Shown piece after piece: positions 24,218-32,348 of a stretch of DNA of 64,000 nucleotides. The notes under the pieces were generated by a model. That model was not told where the DNA came from, did not search any database, and saw only the letters and a list, made by a program, of their open reading frames with translations. How positions within the stretch are numbered: the first letter of the stretch is position 1; each line of letters opens with the position of its first letter. Origin of the DNA: Streptomyces antnestii (GTDB lineage Bacteria > Actinomycetota > Actinomycetes > Streptomycetales > Streptomycetaceae); NCBI RefSeq assembly GCF_004005495.1, contig NZ_RZYA01000021.1, positions 62,001 to 126,000 on the forward strand, read 5' to 3'. A program made the translations under genes and the position numbers.

Positions 24218-25816
24218 CTACGACCCGAGCCGCCCAGCGAGCGCCACGAACTGGGTCCACGTCAGCGGCGGCTTGTCCGGGTCCCACAGCTTCTGGATCG
24301 TCGCCCGCAGCGGCATACGGATGCCGGCCGCGACCTGTGCCGGGGTCTGGGAGTTCGCGAGGTCGCACCACACGGCGAACGTGCCGCCGAGGATCTGGCT
24401 GTCGTACTTCGCGGGGACCGGTGTCGTGCCGCGTACGACGAGCGGGGTCCAGCTCTCGTAGATCCGCCGCCCGGTCGGGTAGAAGAAGGCGTTGGGCTGG
24501 CCGAGGACGTAATAGAGGTACTCGTCGTTGTAGTTGGTGAGCCTGCGGCCGGCGCTCAGGTACTCCTCCGGCGGGCGTGCGCCGATCTCCTTGCCGGTCC
24601 AGTACGCGACCTCCAGGCTCTTGTCTGCCTGGACGGAACCGCCGCGGAAGAACCCGTCGTTCCACGCCTTGAGGGAACGGTTGAACGGCTTCATCGTGGC
24701 CGCCCGGTCGTTCAGCCAGCCCGTCGCGAGGTCCTCGACCGTCGCGCTCGCCCCGTACTTCTTCCGGGCGGCGGCCGCGAGCTGCGGGAAGGACGCCTCG
24801 GGGTTCTTCACCGTCAGGGCCTGGTACTCGTCACCGCCGAGGTGCCAGAACGCGCCGGGGAAGAGCGGGGCGTACTCGCGGAGCAGATCGTCGACGATCT
24901 TCGCGGACTGGGGGTTGGAGATGTCGACGGCGCCGCGCGTCGGCACGCCCGACGCGTTGCGCAGCTGCAGCGAGGGGTGCGCCGCGATGACCGCGCCGAG
25001 GTGTCCGGGCGAGTCGATCTCGGGGACGACCGCGATGTGCCGCTGGGCGGCGAGCGAGACGATCTCGCGGACCTGCGCCTTCGTCAGGTGCTCGGGCGAG
25101 ACGATCTCGGGGTGCGAGTCGGACTGGATGCGGAAGGCCTGGTCGTCGGAGAAGTGCAGACCGAGCTGGTTGAACTTCAGGTCGCCGATCTCACGGATCC
25201 GGTCCTCGATCCAGCCGGCCGTGAAGTGCTTGCGCGCAATGTCGATCATGAACCCGCGCTGCGGCTTCGCCGGCGCGTCCCGCACCACGCCCTCGGGCGC
25301 CAACGCGCCGCCGTGCACCTCCTGCTTGAGCGTGCGCGTGCCGTAGAAGACGCCGGCGTCACCGGGTCCGACGATCCGCACCCGGCCGCCCCGCACGGTC
25401 ATCGTGTAGGACTCGGGGCCGCCGCTCCCGCCGAGCGCCAGCTCCACGTCACCCGCGCCCGCCTTGACCTTGCCCGCGTACTTCAGCTTCAGCTCGCCGG
25501 CGATGAGCCTGCCCTCGTCGGCGAGCCTCGCGTCCCCGATGACGACGCGGCCGCCGGCGGGCCGCCATCCGGGGCCGCGCGCCGGGGTGAAGGCGCGCAC
25601 GGAGGGAATGGTCTGCGGGGCCTTCGACAGGGCGTACGACTTCGTGGGCGAGGGCGTCACGGCCTGGGCGGCGGAGGTGGCGGTCTTCCGCCCGGAACCG
25701 CTGGGGTTACTGCTCCCACCCCCGTTGCCGCCGCAGCCGGCGAGGACCGCGGTCAGCGCGACCGTCCCCGCCGTGACGGCTCCCGCACCGGCGCTCCATC
25801 GGCTCCGCGTACCCAT
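24218..25816 (-). CDS. Beta-N-acetylhexosaminidase, GH20 lipoprotein
   Basis: 532 residues. N terminus is a lipoprotein signal: GTRSRWSAGAGAVTAGTVAL then TAVLAGCGGNGGG, with the lipobox Cys at about residue 28. A GH20 N-terminal domain (about 75-175) precedes the TIM barrel: RGFMIDIARKHFTAGWIEDR, LKFNQLGLHFSDDQAFRIQ, VPEIDSPGHLGAVIA and the catalytic pair in FWHLGGDEYQ (Asp-Glu, substrate-assisted mechanism). It would release GlcNAc from chitin-oligosaccharides or wall fragments at the cell surface. The 313-bp region upstream contains a perfect 12-bp palindrome but no recognisable DasR site. Neighbouring amidases and carboxypeptidases suggest either wall turnover or chitin use. Confidence 0.93.
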   Translation of the reverse strand: MGTRSRWSAGAGAVTAGTVALTAVLAGCGGNGGGSSNPSGSGRKTATSAAQAVTPSPTKSYALSKAPQTIPSVRAFTPARGPGWRPAGGRVVIGDARLADEGRLIAGELKLKYAGKVKAGAGDVELALGGSGGPESYTMTVRGGRVRIVGPGDAGVFYGTRTLKQEVHGGALAPEGVVRDAPAKPQRGFMIDIARKHFTAGWIEDRIREIGDLKFNQLGLHFSDDQAFRIQSDSHPEIVSPEHLTKAQVREIVSLAAQRHIAVVPEIDSPGHLGAVIAAHPSLQLRNASGVPTRGAVDISNPQSAKIVDDLLREYAPLFPGAFWHLGGDEYQALTVKNPEASFPQLAAAARKKYGASATVEDLATGWLNDRAATMKPFNRSLKAWNDGFFRGGSVQADKSLEVAYWTGKEIGARPPEEYLSAGRRLTNYNDEYLYYVLGQPNAFFYPTGRRIYESWTPLVVRGTTPVPAKYDSQILGGTFAVWCDLANSQTPAQVAAGIRMPLRATIQKLWDPDKPPLTWTQFVALAGRLGS

Positions 25817-26129
25817 CAGTGACCGCCTTCCGGCTCCGCCAGCAACCTCGAGATCGATATCCGCGTCCTAGTAGGCGACCGTACGGTCCGTTGCCCAGGC
25901 GCCCCGTCCACCACACGCCCCCAAACTCTCCCGTCCGGGTGAATTTGGTGCATCCGACAGACAGCTCCTGACACGGATCGCTAGCGTGAACGGAAATCCG
26001 CCACACCCGCATCACCTGTCCCGTTGTCCCGTGACACAGCCGACATAGCGCACACAGTCGACATATCCGGCTCGCGTCTGGTCCCAGTGTCGGCCCCGTC
26101 ACGTCCCACGTCTCGCCGAGGAGCGCACG
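25817..26129. other. 313-bp divergent intergenic region
   Basis: No gene is seen between the GH20 lipoprotein (leftward) and the OHCU-like gene (rightward). It contains the perfect 12-bp palindrome GACCGTACGGTC at 25877-25888, about 60 bp upstream of the GH20 start, a candidate operator. I looked for the DasR consensus (TGGTCTAGACCA) and did not find it. Confidence 0.55.
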
Positions 26130-26759
26130 CTGCCTTCGCATCGTTTCTCCCGCCTCCCCGGATCTGCCGCCGGATCTGCCGCGATACCGGTGCAGTCCTC
26201 CCTGCACGGCCTCGCGCGGCTGAACACGATGCCCGCCGCCGAGGCCGAGCGCGCGCTCCTGACCTGCTGCGGATCGCTCCACTGGGCCCGCCGCCTCGTC
26301 GCGCACCGCCCCTACCCCGACCTCGGCGCGCTGCTCGCCGCCGCCGACGAGGCGGTCTACGACTTCGTGCCGGCCGACCTCGACGACGCCCTGTCCCGCG
26401 AAACGCTCCCCCTGCCGCCCCGCGGCGCGTACTCCGTCGCGCACACCGCGCTCGGCGCCGCGCACTCCGCGTACGAGAGCCGCTTCGGACACGCGTTCGT
26501 GATCTGCCTCGACGGTTACGGGCCCGAGGAGGCCCTGGACCAGCTGCTCGCCGGAATCCGGTCACGCCTTGGCAACGATCCCGAGGAGGAACGCGTCCTC
26601 TCCTGGGAGGAACTGCGCCGACTCGCCCGGGGACGACTCGCCCGACTCGTGCGGACCTTTGAGGCCCGACCGGAGTCCGCGAAAGCGATAGAACCGCAGG
26701 AAACAGCGGATTCCGGGCGCCCGGACAGCGCCCCGAATAGCCCGTACGTGGCTGTTTGA
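26130..26759 (+). CDS. OHCU-decarboxylase-like protein lacking the catalytic motif
   Basis: 209 residues if translation starts at CTG 26130, which has a perfect GAGGAG 6 nt upstream; the first conventional start, GTG 26190, has no ribosome site and gives 189 residues. Seen: LARLNTMPAAEAERALLTCC, LVAHRPYPDLGALLAAADEA, HSAYESRFGHAFVICLDG and RSRLGNDPEEE, which match the fold of 2-oxo-4-hydroxy-4-carboxy-5-ureidoimidazoline decarboxylase of urate breakdown. The family's catalytic HPRIG motif is absent; at that place the protein reads ETLPLPPRGAYS, and the following helix is shortened. It therefore probably lacks the decarboxylase reaction. No other urate genes are nearby; it precedes sdhC by about 150 bp. 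Confidence 0.72.
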   Translation: MPSHRFSRLPGSAAGSAAIPVQSSLHGLARLNTMPAAEAERALLTCCGSLHWARRLVAHRPYPDLGALLAAADEAVYDFVPADLDDALSRETLPLPPRGAYSVAHTALGAAHSAYESRFGHAFVICLDGYGPEEALDQLLAGIRSRLGNDPEEERVLSWEELRRLARGRLARLVRTFEARPESAKAIEPQETADSGRPDSAPNSPYVAV

Positions 26760-26908
26760 TTGCCTGTTTGATCACACCGGCGGCCCCCGGGCGAGCGAGC
26801 CGACAACTCGTCGATACGATGACGAGCGGCCGGTGGACCGTACCCGGCCGGGCCCGACCGACAGAGAAGCCGGCGCGGCCCCAATCCCCGCTCCCGGAGG
26901 GTTCTTCC

Positions 26909-27289
26909 GTGCCGGCTGGAACGCTGTACCGCGGCCGGGAAGGCATGTGGTCGTGGGTGGCTCATCGAGTCACCGGTGTCCTCATCTTCTTCTTCCTGTT
27001 CGTACACGTCCTGGACACCGCTCTCGTACGCGTCTCCCCCGAGTCGTACGACACCGTCGTTTCCACCTACAAGACGCCGATCGTCGCGCTCCTTGAGTAC
27101 GGCCTCGTCGCCGCCATCCTCTTCCACGCGCTCAACGGCCTGCGTGTCATCGCCGTCGACTTCTGGTCGAAGGGCCCGCGCTACCAGAAGCAGATGCTCT
27201 GGACCGTCGTCGGCATCTGGGTCGTGCTGATGGTGGGCGCGCTGTACCCCGTCCTCGGCCACGCCGTCCGTGCACTCTTCGGGAGCTGA
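26909..27289 (+). CDS. sdhC: Succinate dehydrogenase cytochrome b556 subunit
   Basis: 126 residues from GTG 26909 with GGAGGG about 8 nt upstream; the frame is open further back without a site. Three membrane spans: VTGVLIFFFLFVHVLDTALV, IVALLEYGLVAAILFHALNG and WTVVGIWVVLMVGALYPVLG. The N-terminal LYRGREGMWSWVAHRVTG block (Ser/Arg quinone-site region) and the His residues of HVLDT and LFHALNGLRV, candidates for the heme ligand, mark it as SdhC. First gene of sdhCDAB with an 8-bp gap to sdhD. Anchors the dehydrogenase and passes electrons to menaquinone in the cytoplasmic membrane. Confidence 0.95.
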   Translation: MPAGTLYRGREGMWSWVAHRVTGVLIFFFLFVHVLDTALVRVSPESYDTVVSTYKTPIVALLEYGLVAAILFHALNGLRVIAVDFWSKGPRYQKQMLWTVVGIWVVLMVGALYPVLGHAVRALFGS

Positions 27290-27297
27290 CGCCAGAC

Positions 27298-27786
27298 ATG
27301 TCTGCTGACACCACCCCTGCGAAGACGCCCGGCGTCGGCCCCGTCGAGGGCGTGACGCTCTACGACGTCGACCACCCGGCCCCCGTCATCGAGGCCCCCC
27401 GCAAGCGCACCTCGAAGACCCCGCGCGCGACGCGCGGCAACTTCGAGATGGCCGCATGGCTCTTCATGCGCCTGTCCGGCGTCGTCCTCGTCGTCCTGGT
27501 CCTCGGGCACCTGCTCATCCAGCTCGTCCTCGACGGCGGCGTGAGCAAGATCGGCTTCGCGTTCGTCGCGGGCCGCTGGGCCTCGCCGTTCTGGCAGGGC
27601 TGGGACCTCCTGATGCTGTGGCTCGCCATGCTGCACGGCGCGAACGGCCTGCGTACGGTCATCAACGACTACGCCGAGCGTCCGAACACGCGCCTGTGGC
27701 TGAAGGGCCTCCTGTACACCGCCACGGTGTTCACGATCCTGCTGGGCACGCTGGTGATCTTCACCTTCGACCCGAACATCCGATAG
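27298..27786 (+). CDS. sdhD: Succinate dehydrogenase hydrophobic anchor subunit
   Basis: 162 residues, ATG 8 bp after sdhC. A polar N-terminal extension of about 45 residues (DHPAPVIEAPRKRTSKTPRA) precedes three membrane spans: WLFMRLSGVVLVVLVLGHLL, WDLLMLWLAMLHGANGLRT and LLYTATVFTILLGTLVIFTF. The LMLWLAMLHGANGLR block, with the conserved His and Arg, is characteristic of the actinobacterial anchor. Together with SdhC it forms the quinone-reducing membrane domain. The long N-terminal extension is typical of the actinobacterial form. Confidence 0.94.
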   Translation: MSADTTPAKTPGVGPVEGVTLYDVDHPAPVIEAPRKRTSKTPRATRGNFEMAAWLFMRLSGVVLVVLVLGHLLIQLVLDGGVSKIGFAFVAGRWASPFWQGWDLLMLWLAMLHGANGLRTVINDYAERPNTRLWLKGLLYTATVFTILLGTLVIFTFDPNIR

Positions 27787-27809
27787 GCACGGGGCTGAGG
27801 TAACCACTC

Positions 27810-29564
27810 ATGAAGATCCACAAGTACGACACCGTCATCGTCGGCGCCGGCGGCGCGGGCATGCGCGCGGCCATCGAGTCGACGAAGCGCAGCCGCACCG
27901 CCGTGCTGACGAAGCTGTACCCCACCCGCTCCCACACGGGCGCCGCGCAGGGCGGCATGGCCGCCGCGCTCGCCAACGTGGAAGAGGACAACTGGGAGTG
28001 GCACACCTTCGACACGATCAAGGGCGGTGACTACCTGGTCGACCAGGACGCCGCCGAGATCCTCGCGAAGGAGGCCATCGACTCCGTCCTCGACCTGGAG
28101 AAGATGGGCCTGCCGTTCAACCGCACCCCGGACGGCACCATCGACCAGCGCCGCTTCGGCGGCCACTCGCGCAACCACGGCGAGGCCCCGGTCCGCCGGT
28201 CCTGCTACGCCGCGGACCGCACCGGCCACATGATCCTCCAGACGCTGTACCAGAACTGCGTCAAGGAGGGCGTGGAGTTCTTCAACGAGTTCTACGTCCT
28301 GGACCAGCTCATCGTCGAGGTCGACGGCGTGAAGCACTCCGCGGGCGTGGTCGCGTTCGAGCTGGCCACCGGCGAGATCCACATCTTCCAGGCCAAGGCG
28401 GTCATCTACGCCTCGGGCGGCACCGGCAAGTTCTTCAAGGTGACGTCGAACGCGCACACCCTGACCGGTGACGGCCAGGCCGCGTGCTACCGCCGGGGTC
28501 TGCCGCTGGAGGACATGGAGTTCTTCCAGTTCCACCCGACCGGCATCTGGCGCATGGGCATCCTTCTCACGGAGGGCGCCCGCGGTGAGGGCGGCATCCT
28601 CCGCAACAAGGACGGCGAGCGCTTCATGGAGAAGTACGCGCCCGTCATGAAGGACCTCGCGTCCCGTGACGTCGTGTCCCGCTCCATCTACACGGAGATC
28701 CGTGAGGGCCGCGGCTGCGGTCCCGAGGGCGACCACGTCTACCTCGACCTCACGCACCTCCCGCCGGAGCAGCTCGACGCCAAGCTCCCGGACATCACGG
28801 AGTTCGCGCGTACCTACCTCGGCATCGAGCCCTACACGGACCCGATCCCGATCCAGCCGACCGCGCACTACGCCATGGGCGGCATCCCGACCAACGTCGA
28901 GGGTGAGGTCCTCTCGGACAACACCACCGTCGTCCCGGGCCTGTACGCCGCCGGCGAGGTCGCCTGTGTCTCCGTGCACGGCGCCAACCGCCTGGGCACC
29001 AACTCGCTGCTCGACATCAACGTCTTCGGGCGTCGTGCGGGCATCGCGGCCGCCGAGTACTCCCACAAGGCCGACTTCGTCGAGCTTCCGGAGAACCCGG
29101 CGTCGCTGGTCGAGGAGACCGTCGAGCGCCTGCGCAACTCCACGGGCACCGAGCGCGTCGCGGTCATCCGCAACGAGCTCCAGGAGTGCATGGACGCCAA
29201 CGTGATGGTGTTCCGCACCGAGCAGACGATCAAGACGGCGGTCGAGAAGATCGCCGAGCTGCGCGAGCGGTACAAGAACGTCTCGATCCAGGACAAGGGC
29301 AAGCGGTTCAACACCGACCTCCTGGAGGCCATCGAGCTGGGCAACCTGCTCGACCTGGCCGAGGTCATGGCGACTTCCGCCCTGGCGCGCAAGGAGTCCC
29401 GCGGCGGTCACTACCGCGAGGACTTCCCGAACCGCGACGACGTCAACTTCATGCGCCACACCATGGCGTACCGCGAGGTCGGCGACGACGGCTCCGAGTC
29501 CATCCGTCTGGACTACAAGCCGGTCGTCCAGACCCGCTACCAGCCGATGGAGCGTAAGTACTGA
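27810..29564 (+). CDS. sdhA: Succinate dehydrogenase flavoprotein subunit
   Basis: 584 residues, the usual length. Seen: FAD-binding DTVIVGAGGAGMRAAIE, the covalent-FAD region TRSHTGAAQGGMAAAL with its His, QFHPTGIW, LTEGARGEGGIL, HYAMGGIPTN and SVHGANRLGTNSLLD, and the C-terminal catalytic helices ESRGGHYREDFPNRDD. Oxidises succinate to fumarate in the TCA cycle and passes electrons to SdhB. Preceded by a GAGG site, 23 bp after sdhD, and overlapping sdhB by one base (TGATG), so stoichiometric translation is likely. Confidence 0.98.
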   Translation: MKIHKYDTVIVGAGGAGMRAAIESTKRSRTAVLTKLYPTRSHTGAAQGGMAAALANVEEDNWEWHTFDTIKGGDYLVDQDAAEILAKEAIDSVLDLEKMGLPFNRTPDGTIDQRRFGGHSRNHGEAPVRRSCYAADRTGHMILQTLYQNCVKEGVEFFNEFYVLDQLIVEVDGVKHSAGVVAFELATGEIHIFQAKAVIYASGGTGKFFKVTSNAHTLTGDGQAACYRRGLPLEDMEFFQFHPTGIWRMGILLTEGARGEGGILRNKDGERFMEKYAPVMKDLASRDVVSRSIYTEIREGRGCGPEGDHVYLDLTHLPPEQLDAKLPDITEFARTYLGIEPYTDPIPIQPTAHYAMGGIPTNVEGEVLSDNTTVVPGLYAAGEVACVSVHGANRLGTNSLLDINVFGRRAGIAAAEYSHKADFVELPENPASLVEETVERLRNSTGTERVAVIRNELQECMDANVMVFRTEQTIKTAVEKIAELRERYKNVSIQDKGKRFNTDLLEAIELGNLLDLAEVMATSALARKESRGGHYREDFPNRDDVNFMRHTMAYREVGDDGSESIRLDYKPVVQTRYQPMERKY

Positions 29565-30328
29565 TGGCTACCCCGACCATGGACAAGCTCGAGGCGCTCG
29601 AGGCGGACAACGGCTCGCACCTCATCACGGTCACGTTCCGCGTCCGCCGGTTCAACCCGGAGGTCTCCGCGGACGCGGTCTGGGAGGACTTCCAGCTCGC
29701 CATCGATCCCAAGGAGCGTGTCCTCGACGCCCTCCACAAGATCAAGTGGGAGCTCGACGGTTCGCTGACCTTCCGGCGCTCCTGCGCGCACGGCATCTGC
29801 GGCTCGGACGCGATGCGGATCAACGGCAAGAACAGGCTCGCCTGCAAGACGCTGATCAAGGACATCAACCCCGAGAAGCCGATCACGGTCGAGGCCATCA
29901 AGGGCCTCACGGTCCTCAAGGACCTCGTGGTCGACATGGAGCCGTTCTTCCAGGCGTACCGGGACGTCATGCCGTTCCTGGTCACGACGGGCAACGAGCC
30001 GACGCGCGAGCGTCTGCAGTCCGCCGAGGACCGCGAGCGCTTCGACGACACCACCAAGTGCATCCTGTGCGCCGCGTGCACGTCCTCGTGCCCGGTGTTC
30101 TGGAACGACGGCCAGTACTTCGGTCCGGCCGCCATCGTGAACGCCCACCGCTTCATCTTCGACTCGCGTGACGAGGCGGGCGAGCAGCGCCTGGAGATCC
30201 TCAACGACAAGGACGGCGTGTGGCGTTGCCGCACCACGTTCAACTGCACGGACGCCTGCCCGCGCGGTATCGAGGTCACCAAGGCCATCCAGGAAGTGAA
30301 GCGCGCACTGATCACGCGCCGCTTCTGA
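29564..30328 (+). CDS. sdhB: Succinate dehydrogenase iron-sulfur subunit
   Basis: 254 residues. All three cluster motifs are intact: SCAHGICGSDAM with a later C (LACK) for the [2Fe-2S], CILCAACTSSCPV for the [4Fe-4S], and CRTTFNCTDACPRGI for the [3Fe-4S] and quinone side. ATG overlaps the sdhA stop (TGATG). An N-terminal extension of about 10 residues (ATPTMDKLEALEADNG) is normal in Streptomyces. Carries electrons from FAD to the membrane quinone. Last gene of the operon; a strong hairpin lies 22 bp downstream. Confidence 0.98.
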   Translation: MATPTMDKLEALEADNGSHLITVTFRVRRFNPEVSADAVWEDFQLAIDPKERVLDALHKIKWELDGSLTFRRSCAHGICGSDAMRINGKNRLACKTLIKDINPEKPITVEAIKGLTVLKDLVVDMEPFFQAYRDVMPFLVTTGNEPTRERLQSAEDRERFDDTTKCILCAACTSSCPVFWNDGQYFGPAAIVNAHRFIFDSRDEAGEQRLEILNDKDGVWRCRTTFNCTDACPRGIEVTKAIQEVKRALITRRF

Positions 30329-30349
30329 TCCTGGTTTCCGCAGGGCTGT

Positions 30350-30393
30350 GAGGGCCCCGTTCCCCCGGTGTTCGCCGGTGGGGACGGGGCCCT
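30350..30393 (+). terminator. Terminator of sdhCDAB
   Basis: GAGGGCCCCGTTCCCC pairs with GGGGACGGGGCCCTC (one bulge), enclosing a smaller CCGGTG-TTCG-CCGG hairpin. It sits 22 bp after sdhB and before the Uma2 gene. A long GC stem without a strong T-run is the usual Streptomyces form. Confidence 0.8.
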
Positions 30394-30484
30394 CACCCGT
30401 ATCGGTGAACGGTTCAGATCGGGCCGTTCGGGTCCTGACCGGCATACGATGATGCCCTCGACACCAGTCACTGGGAGGCACGTG

Positions 30485-31099
30485 ATGTCCGCAGCATCCG
30501 TCGAGCGGCCCGCCGGCGACCGTCCGCTGACCGCGGAGGCCAACCGGCTCATGGACCGCAACCCGGGCTACCGCGTCGAGATCATCGGAGGCCAGATCCT
30601 CGTGACCCCGCCTGCTGATGGCGCGCATGCCCGCGCCCTGACCAAGCTCATGCGCCCATTCATCACCGCGGGGCTCGACGACGGCGAGACCAGCGTCGTC
30701 CAGGCCATCGGCCTCTGGCTCCCCACCGGCGCCGAGGACTACGCCATCCCCGATCTGGCGCTCGTCGAAGCGGACTTCGAGAGCCACCTCATCGAGAACA
30801 ACTGCTACGACCCGATCGTCTTCCGCCTGGCCCTGGAGGTCACCTCCAGCAACTACCGCGCGGACCTGCGCACCAAGGTCGCCGCCTACGCCGACGCCAA
30901 GATCCCCGTCTACGTCATCGTCGACCGCAAGCACCAGCGTCTGCATGTCCTGACCGAGCCGGAGAGCTCCGCCTACGACAACCACCAGGTGCACGCCCCC
31001 GGCGAGACAGTCGCCCTCCCCAAGTCCATCGGCGCCGAGGTCATCCTCGACGTCGATGCGCTACTGAAGGCCTCGGCCTCCCAGGCCCAGCCCGAGTAG
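30485..31099 (+). CDS. Uma2 family (DUF820) endonuclease-fold protein
   Basis: 204 residues from ATG 30485, 6 nt after GGGAGG. Seen: ANRLMDRNPGYRVEIIGGQI, WLPTGAEDYAIPDLALVEAD, RLALEVTSSNYRADLRTKVA, AYADAKIPVYVIVDRKHQRL. The spaced E...PDLxL...(L)EV(T/S)S....D...K...Y pattern is the restriction-endonuclease-like PD-(D/E)xK core of Uma2 proteins, with Glu/Asp/Glu/Lys metal-site residues present. No biochemical role is established; the family is expanded in cyanobacteria and streptomycetes. It is followed by a decayed SMP-30 gene, so this spot has seen deletion. Confidence 0.88.
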   Translation: MSAASVERPAGDRPLTAEANRLMDRNPGYRVEIIGGQILVTPPADGAHARALTKLMRPFITAGLDDGETSVVQAIGLWLPTGAEDYAIPDLALVEADFESHLIENNCYDPIVFRLALEVTSSNYRADLRTKVAAYADAKIPVYVIVDRKHQRLHVLTEPESSAYDNHQVHAPGETVALPKSIGAEVILDVDALLKASASQAQPE

Positions 31100-31116
31100 C
31101 CGCCCCGCTCGCAGCT

Positions 31117-31795
31117 GAGGGCCGGCTGATCCACTGTGAGCAGGGCGGGCCGCCGCGTCACCCGCACCGAGCCCGACGGCCGGATCACCGTCCTCGCCGA
31201 CCGCTTCGAGGGCAAGCGGCTCAACAGCCCGAACGACGCGGTGGTCCGCTCGGACGGCTCGATCTGGTTCTCCGACCCGGACTTCGGCATCACCAGCGAC
31301 TACGAGGGCTTCCGCGCCGAGTCCGAGATCGGCGCCAACAACGTCTACCGGATCGACCCCGCCACGGGCGGGGTGCGCCAGGTCGCCGACGGTTTCGGGG
31401 CACCGAACGGGCTCGTCTTCTCCCCCGACGAGCGGCAGTTGTACGTGTCCGACACCCGGGCCGGGCACATCCGCGTCTTCGACGTGCTCGACGCGCCCGA
31501 CGGGGAGGCCGGGGCGCTCTCCGACGGCAAGGTCTTCGCCGAGATCACGGCCGGCGACGGCCGCTTCGACAACACACGCTTCGACGACGCCGGGCATCTG
31601 TGGGCCGCCGCCATGCACGGCGGCGTGCACTGCTACCAACCGGACGGCACCCGCATCGGCCGCATCGACGTCCCGGAACCGGTCTCGAACATCGCCTTCG
31701 GCGGCCCCAAGAACAACATCCTGTTCATCACCGCGACGACGTCCCTGTACTCCCTGATGACGTCCGTGACCGGCGCGCCACGTATTCACCGGTGA
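31117..31795 (+). pseudogene. N-terminally truncated and frameshifted SMP-30/gluconolactonase family gene
   Basis: From GTG 31136 a frame of 219 residues encodes the later two thirds of an SMP-30/regucalcin beta-propeller: RRVTRTEPDGRITVLADRFE, LNSPNDAVVRSDGSIWFSDP, NGLVFSPDERQLYVSDTRAG, GHLWAAAMHGGVHCYQPDG and VSNIAFGGPKNNILFITATT. The family normally starts about 70 residues earlier. Just upstream, in another frame, the bases read EGRLIHCEQGG, exactly the sequence expected before RRVTR; one extra C in the run GGGCCGCC shifts the frame. Nothing earlier is recognisable before the Uma2 stop. So the gene has lost its 5' part and carries a frameshift. The metal-site residues of the remaining blades are intact. 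Confidence 0.75.
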
Positions 31796-31839
31796 CGATG
31801 TGCTGTCCGGTTCACCCGGAACACGGCTAATCTGACGGT

Positions 31840-32250
31840 ATGTCACTTGAGCGACCTGCGCTGGAGCTGCTCGGCTTCGACAACGTGCTGTTCCCCGTCG
31901 GTGATCTCGACGAGGCGGTCTCCTTCTACGAGCGGGCCGGGTTTCCCGTGAAGTTCCGCCTCGACGAGGCCGGGATCGCCCTCCTTGAGGCCGGCAAGGA
32001 GACGCCCGGCGTACTGCTGCGCGTCGAGGAGGACTTCGGCCACCGGCCGCCACCGTGGCCGGGCCCCCGCGTCTGGCTGGAGGTGCGCGACGCCAAGAAG
32101 GCGGCCCGCGCCCTCCTGGACGCCGGGATCGAACTCCTCGACCCACCGTTCTCGACCTCCACGGGGTACGTCGTCGAGATCGCGGACCCGTGGGGCAACG
32201 TCATCGGCCTCACGGACTACGTCAAGCGGCCGGAGCTGGCGCGGAGTTAG
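31840..32250 (+). CDS. VOC (glyoxalase/bleomycin-resistance) family protein
   Basis: 136 residues. Two beta-alpha-beta-beta-beta repeats: FDNVLFPVGDLDEAVSFYER, AGFPVKFRLDEAGIALLEAG, and VWLEVRDAKKAARALLDAGI, DPPFSTSTGYVVEIADPWGN followed by VIGLTDY. The E-x-x-D-P-W-G-N ending supplies the family's metal-ligand Glu. Substrate unknown; members isomerise, cleave or sequester small molecules. ATG with no strong ribosome site; it lies 44 bp beyond the decayed SMP-30 gene and stands alone. Confidence 0.85.
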   Translation: MSLERPALELLGFDNVLFPVGDLDEAVSFYERAGFPVKFRLDEAGIALLEAGKETPGVLLRVEEDFGHRPPPWPGPRVWLEVRDAKKAARALLDAGIELLDPPFSTSTGYVVEIADPWGNVIGLTDYVKRPELARS

Positions 32251-32276
32251 GGCGCGGGGGTTCGCAGGGGTTTTGG

Positions 32277-32336
32277 TTGAACATGTTCAAAAACAGGTCT
32301 ACAGTCTCCCTCGACAGCGTTTTTGAACGCGTTCAA
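32277..32336 (+). promoter_or_regulatory. Promoter flanked by two perfect 14-bp palindromic operators (TTGAAC-N2-GTTCAA)
   Basis: Operator 1 is TTGAACATGTTCAA at 32277-32290; operator 2 is TTGAACGCGTTCAA at 32323-32336. The first half-site of operator 1 also serves as a -35 (TTGAAC), 17 bp from a -10 TACAGT at 32300-32305. Operator 2 falls at about +20. The third gene of the operon encodes a TetR regulator, the likely ligand-responsive repressor of this promoter. Centre-to-centre distance is 46 bp. Confidence 0.75.
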
Positions 32337-32348
32337 GGAGGGGTGGGA

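Noticed and set aside
25817..26129. DasR (dre) operator upstream of the GH20 gene
   Set aside because: The palindrome present is GACCGTACGGTC, which does not match TGGTCTAGACCA.
27669..29459. Long minus-strand frame opposite sdhA
   Set aside because: sdhA is unmistakable on the plus strand.
30368..30484. Upstream extension of the Uma2 gene
   Set aside because: The frame is open, but it would run into the sdh terminator and has no ribosome site, whereas ATG 30485 has GGGAGG.
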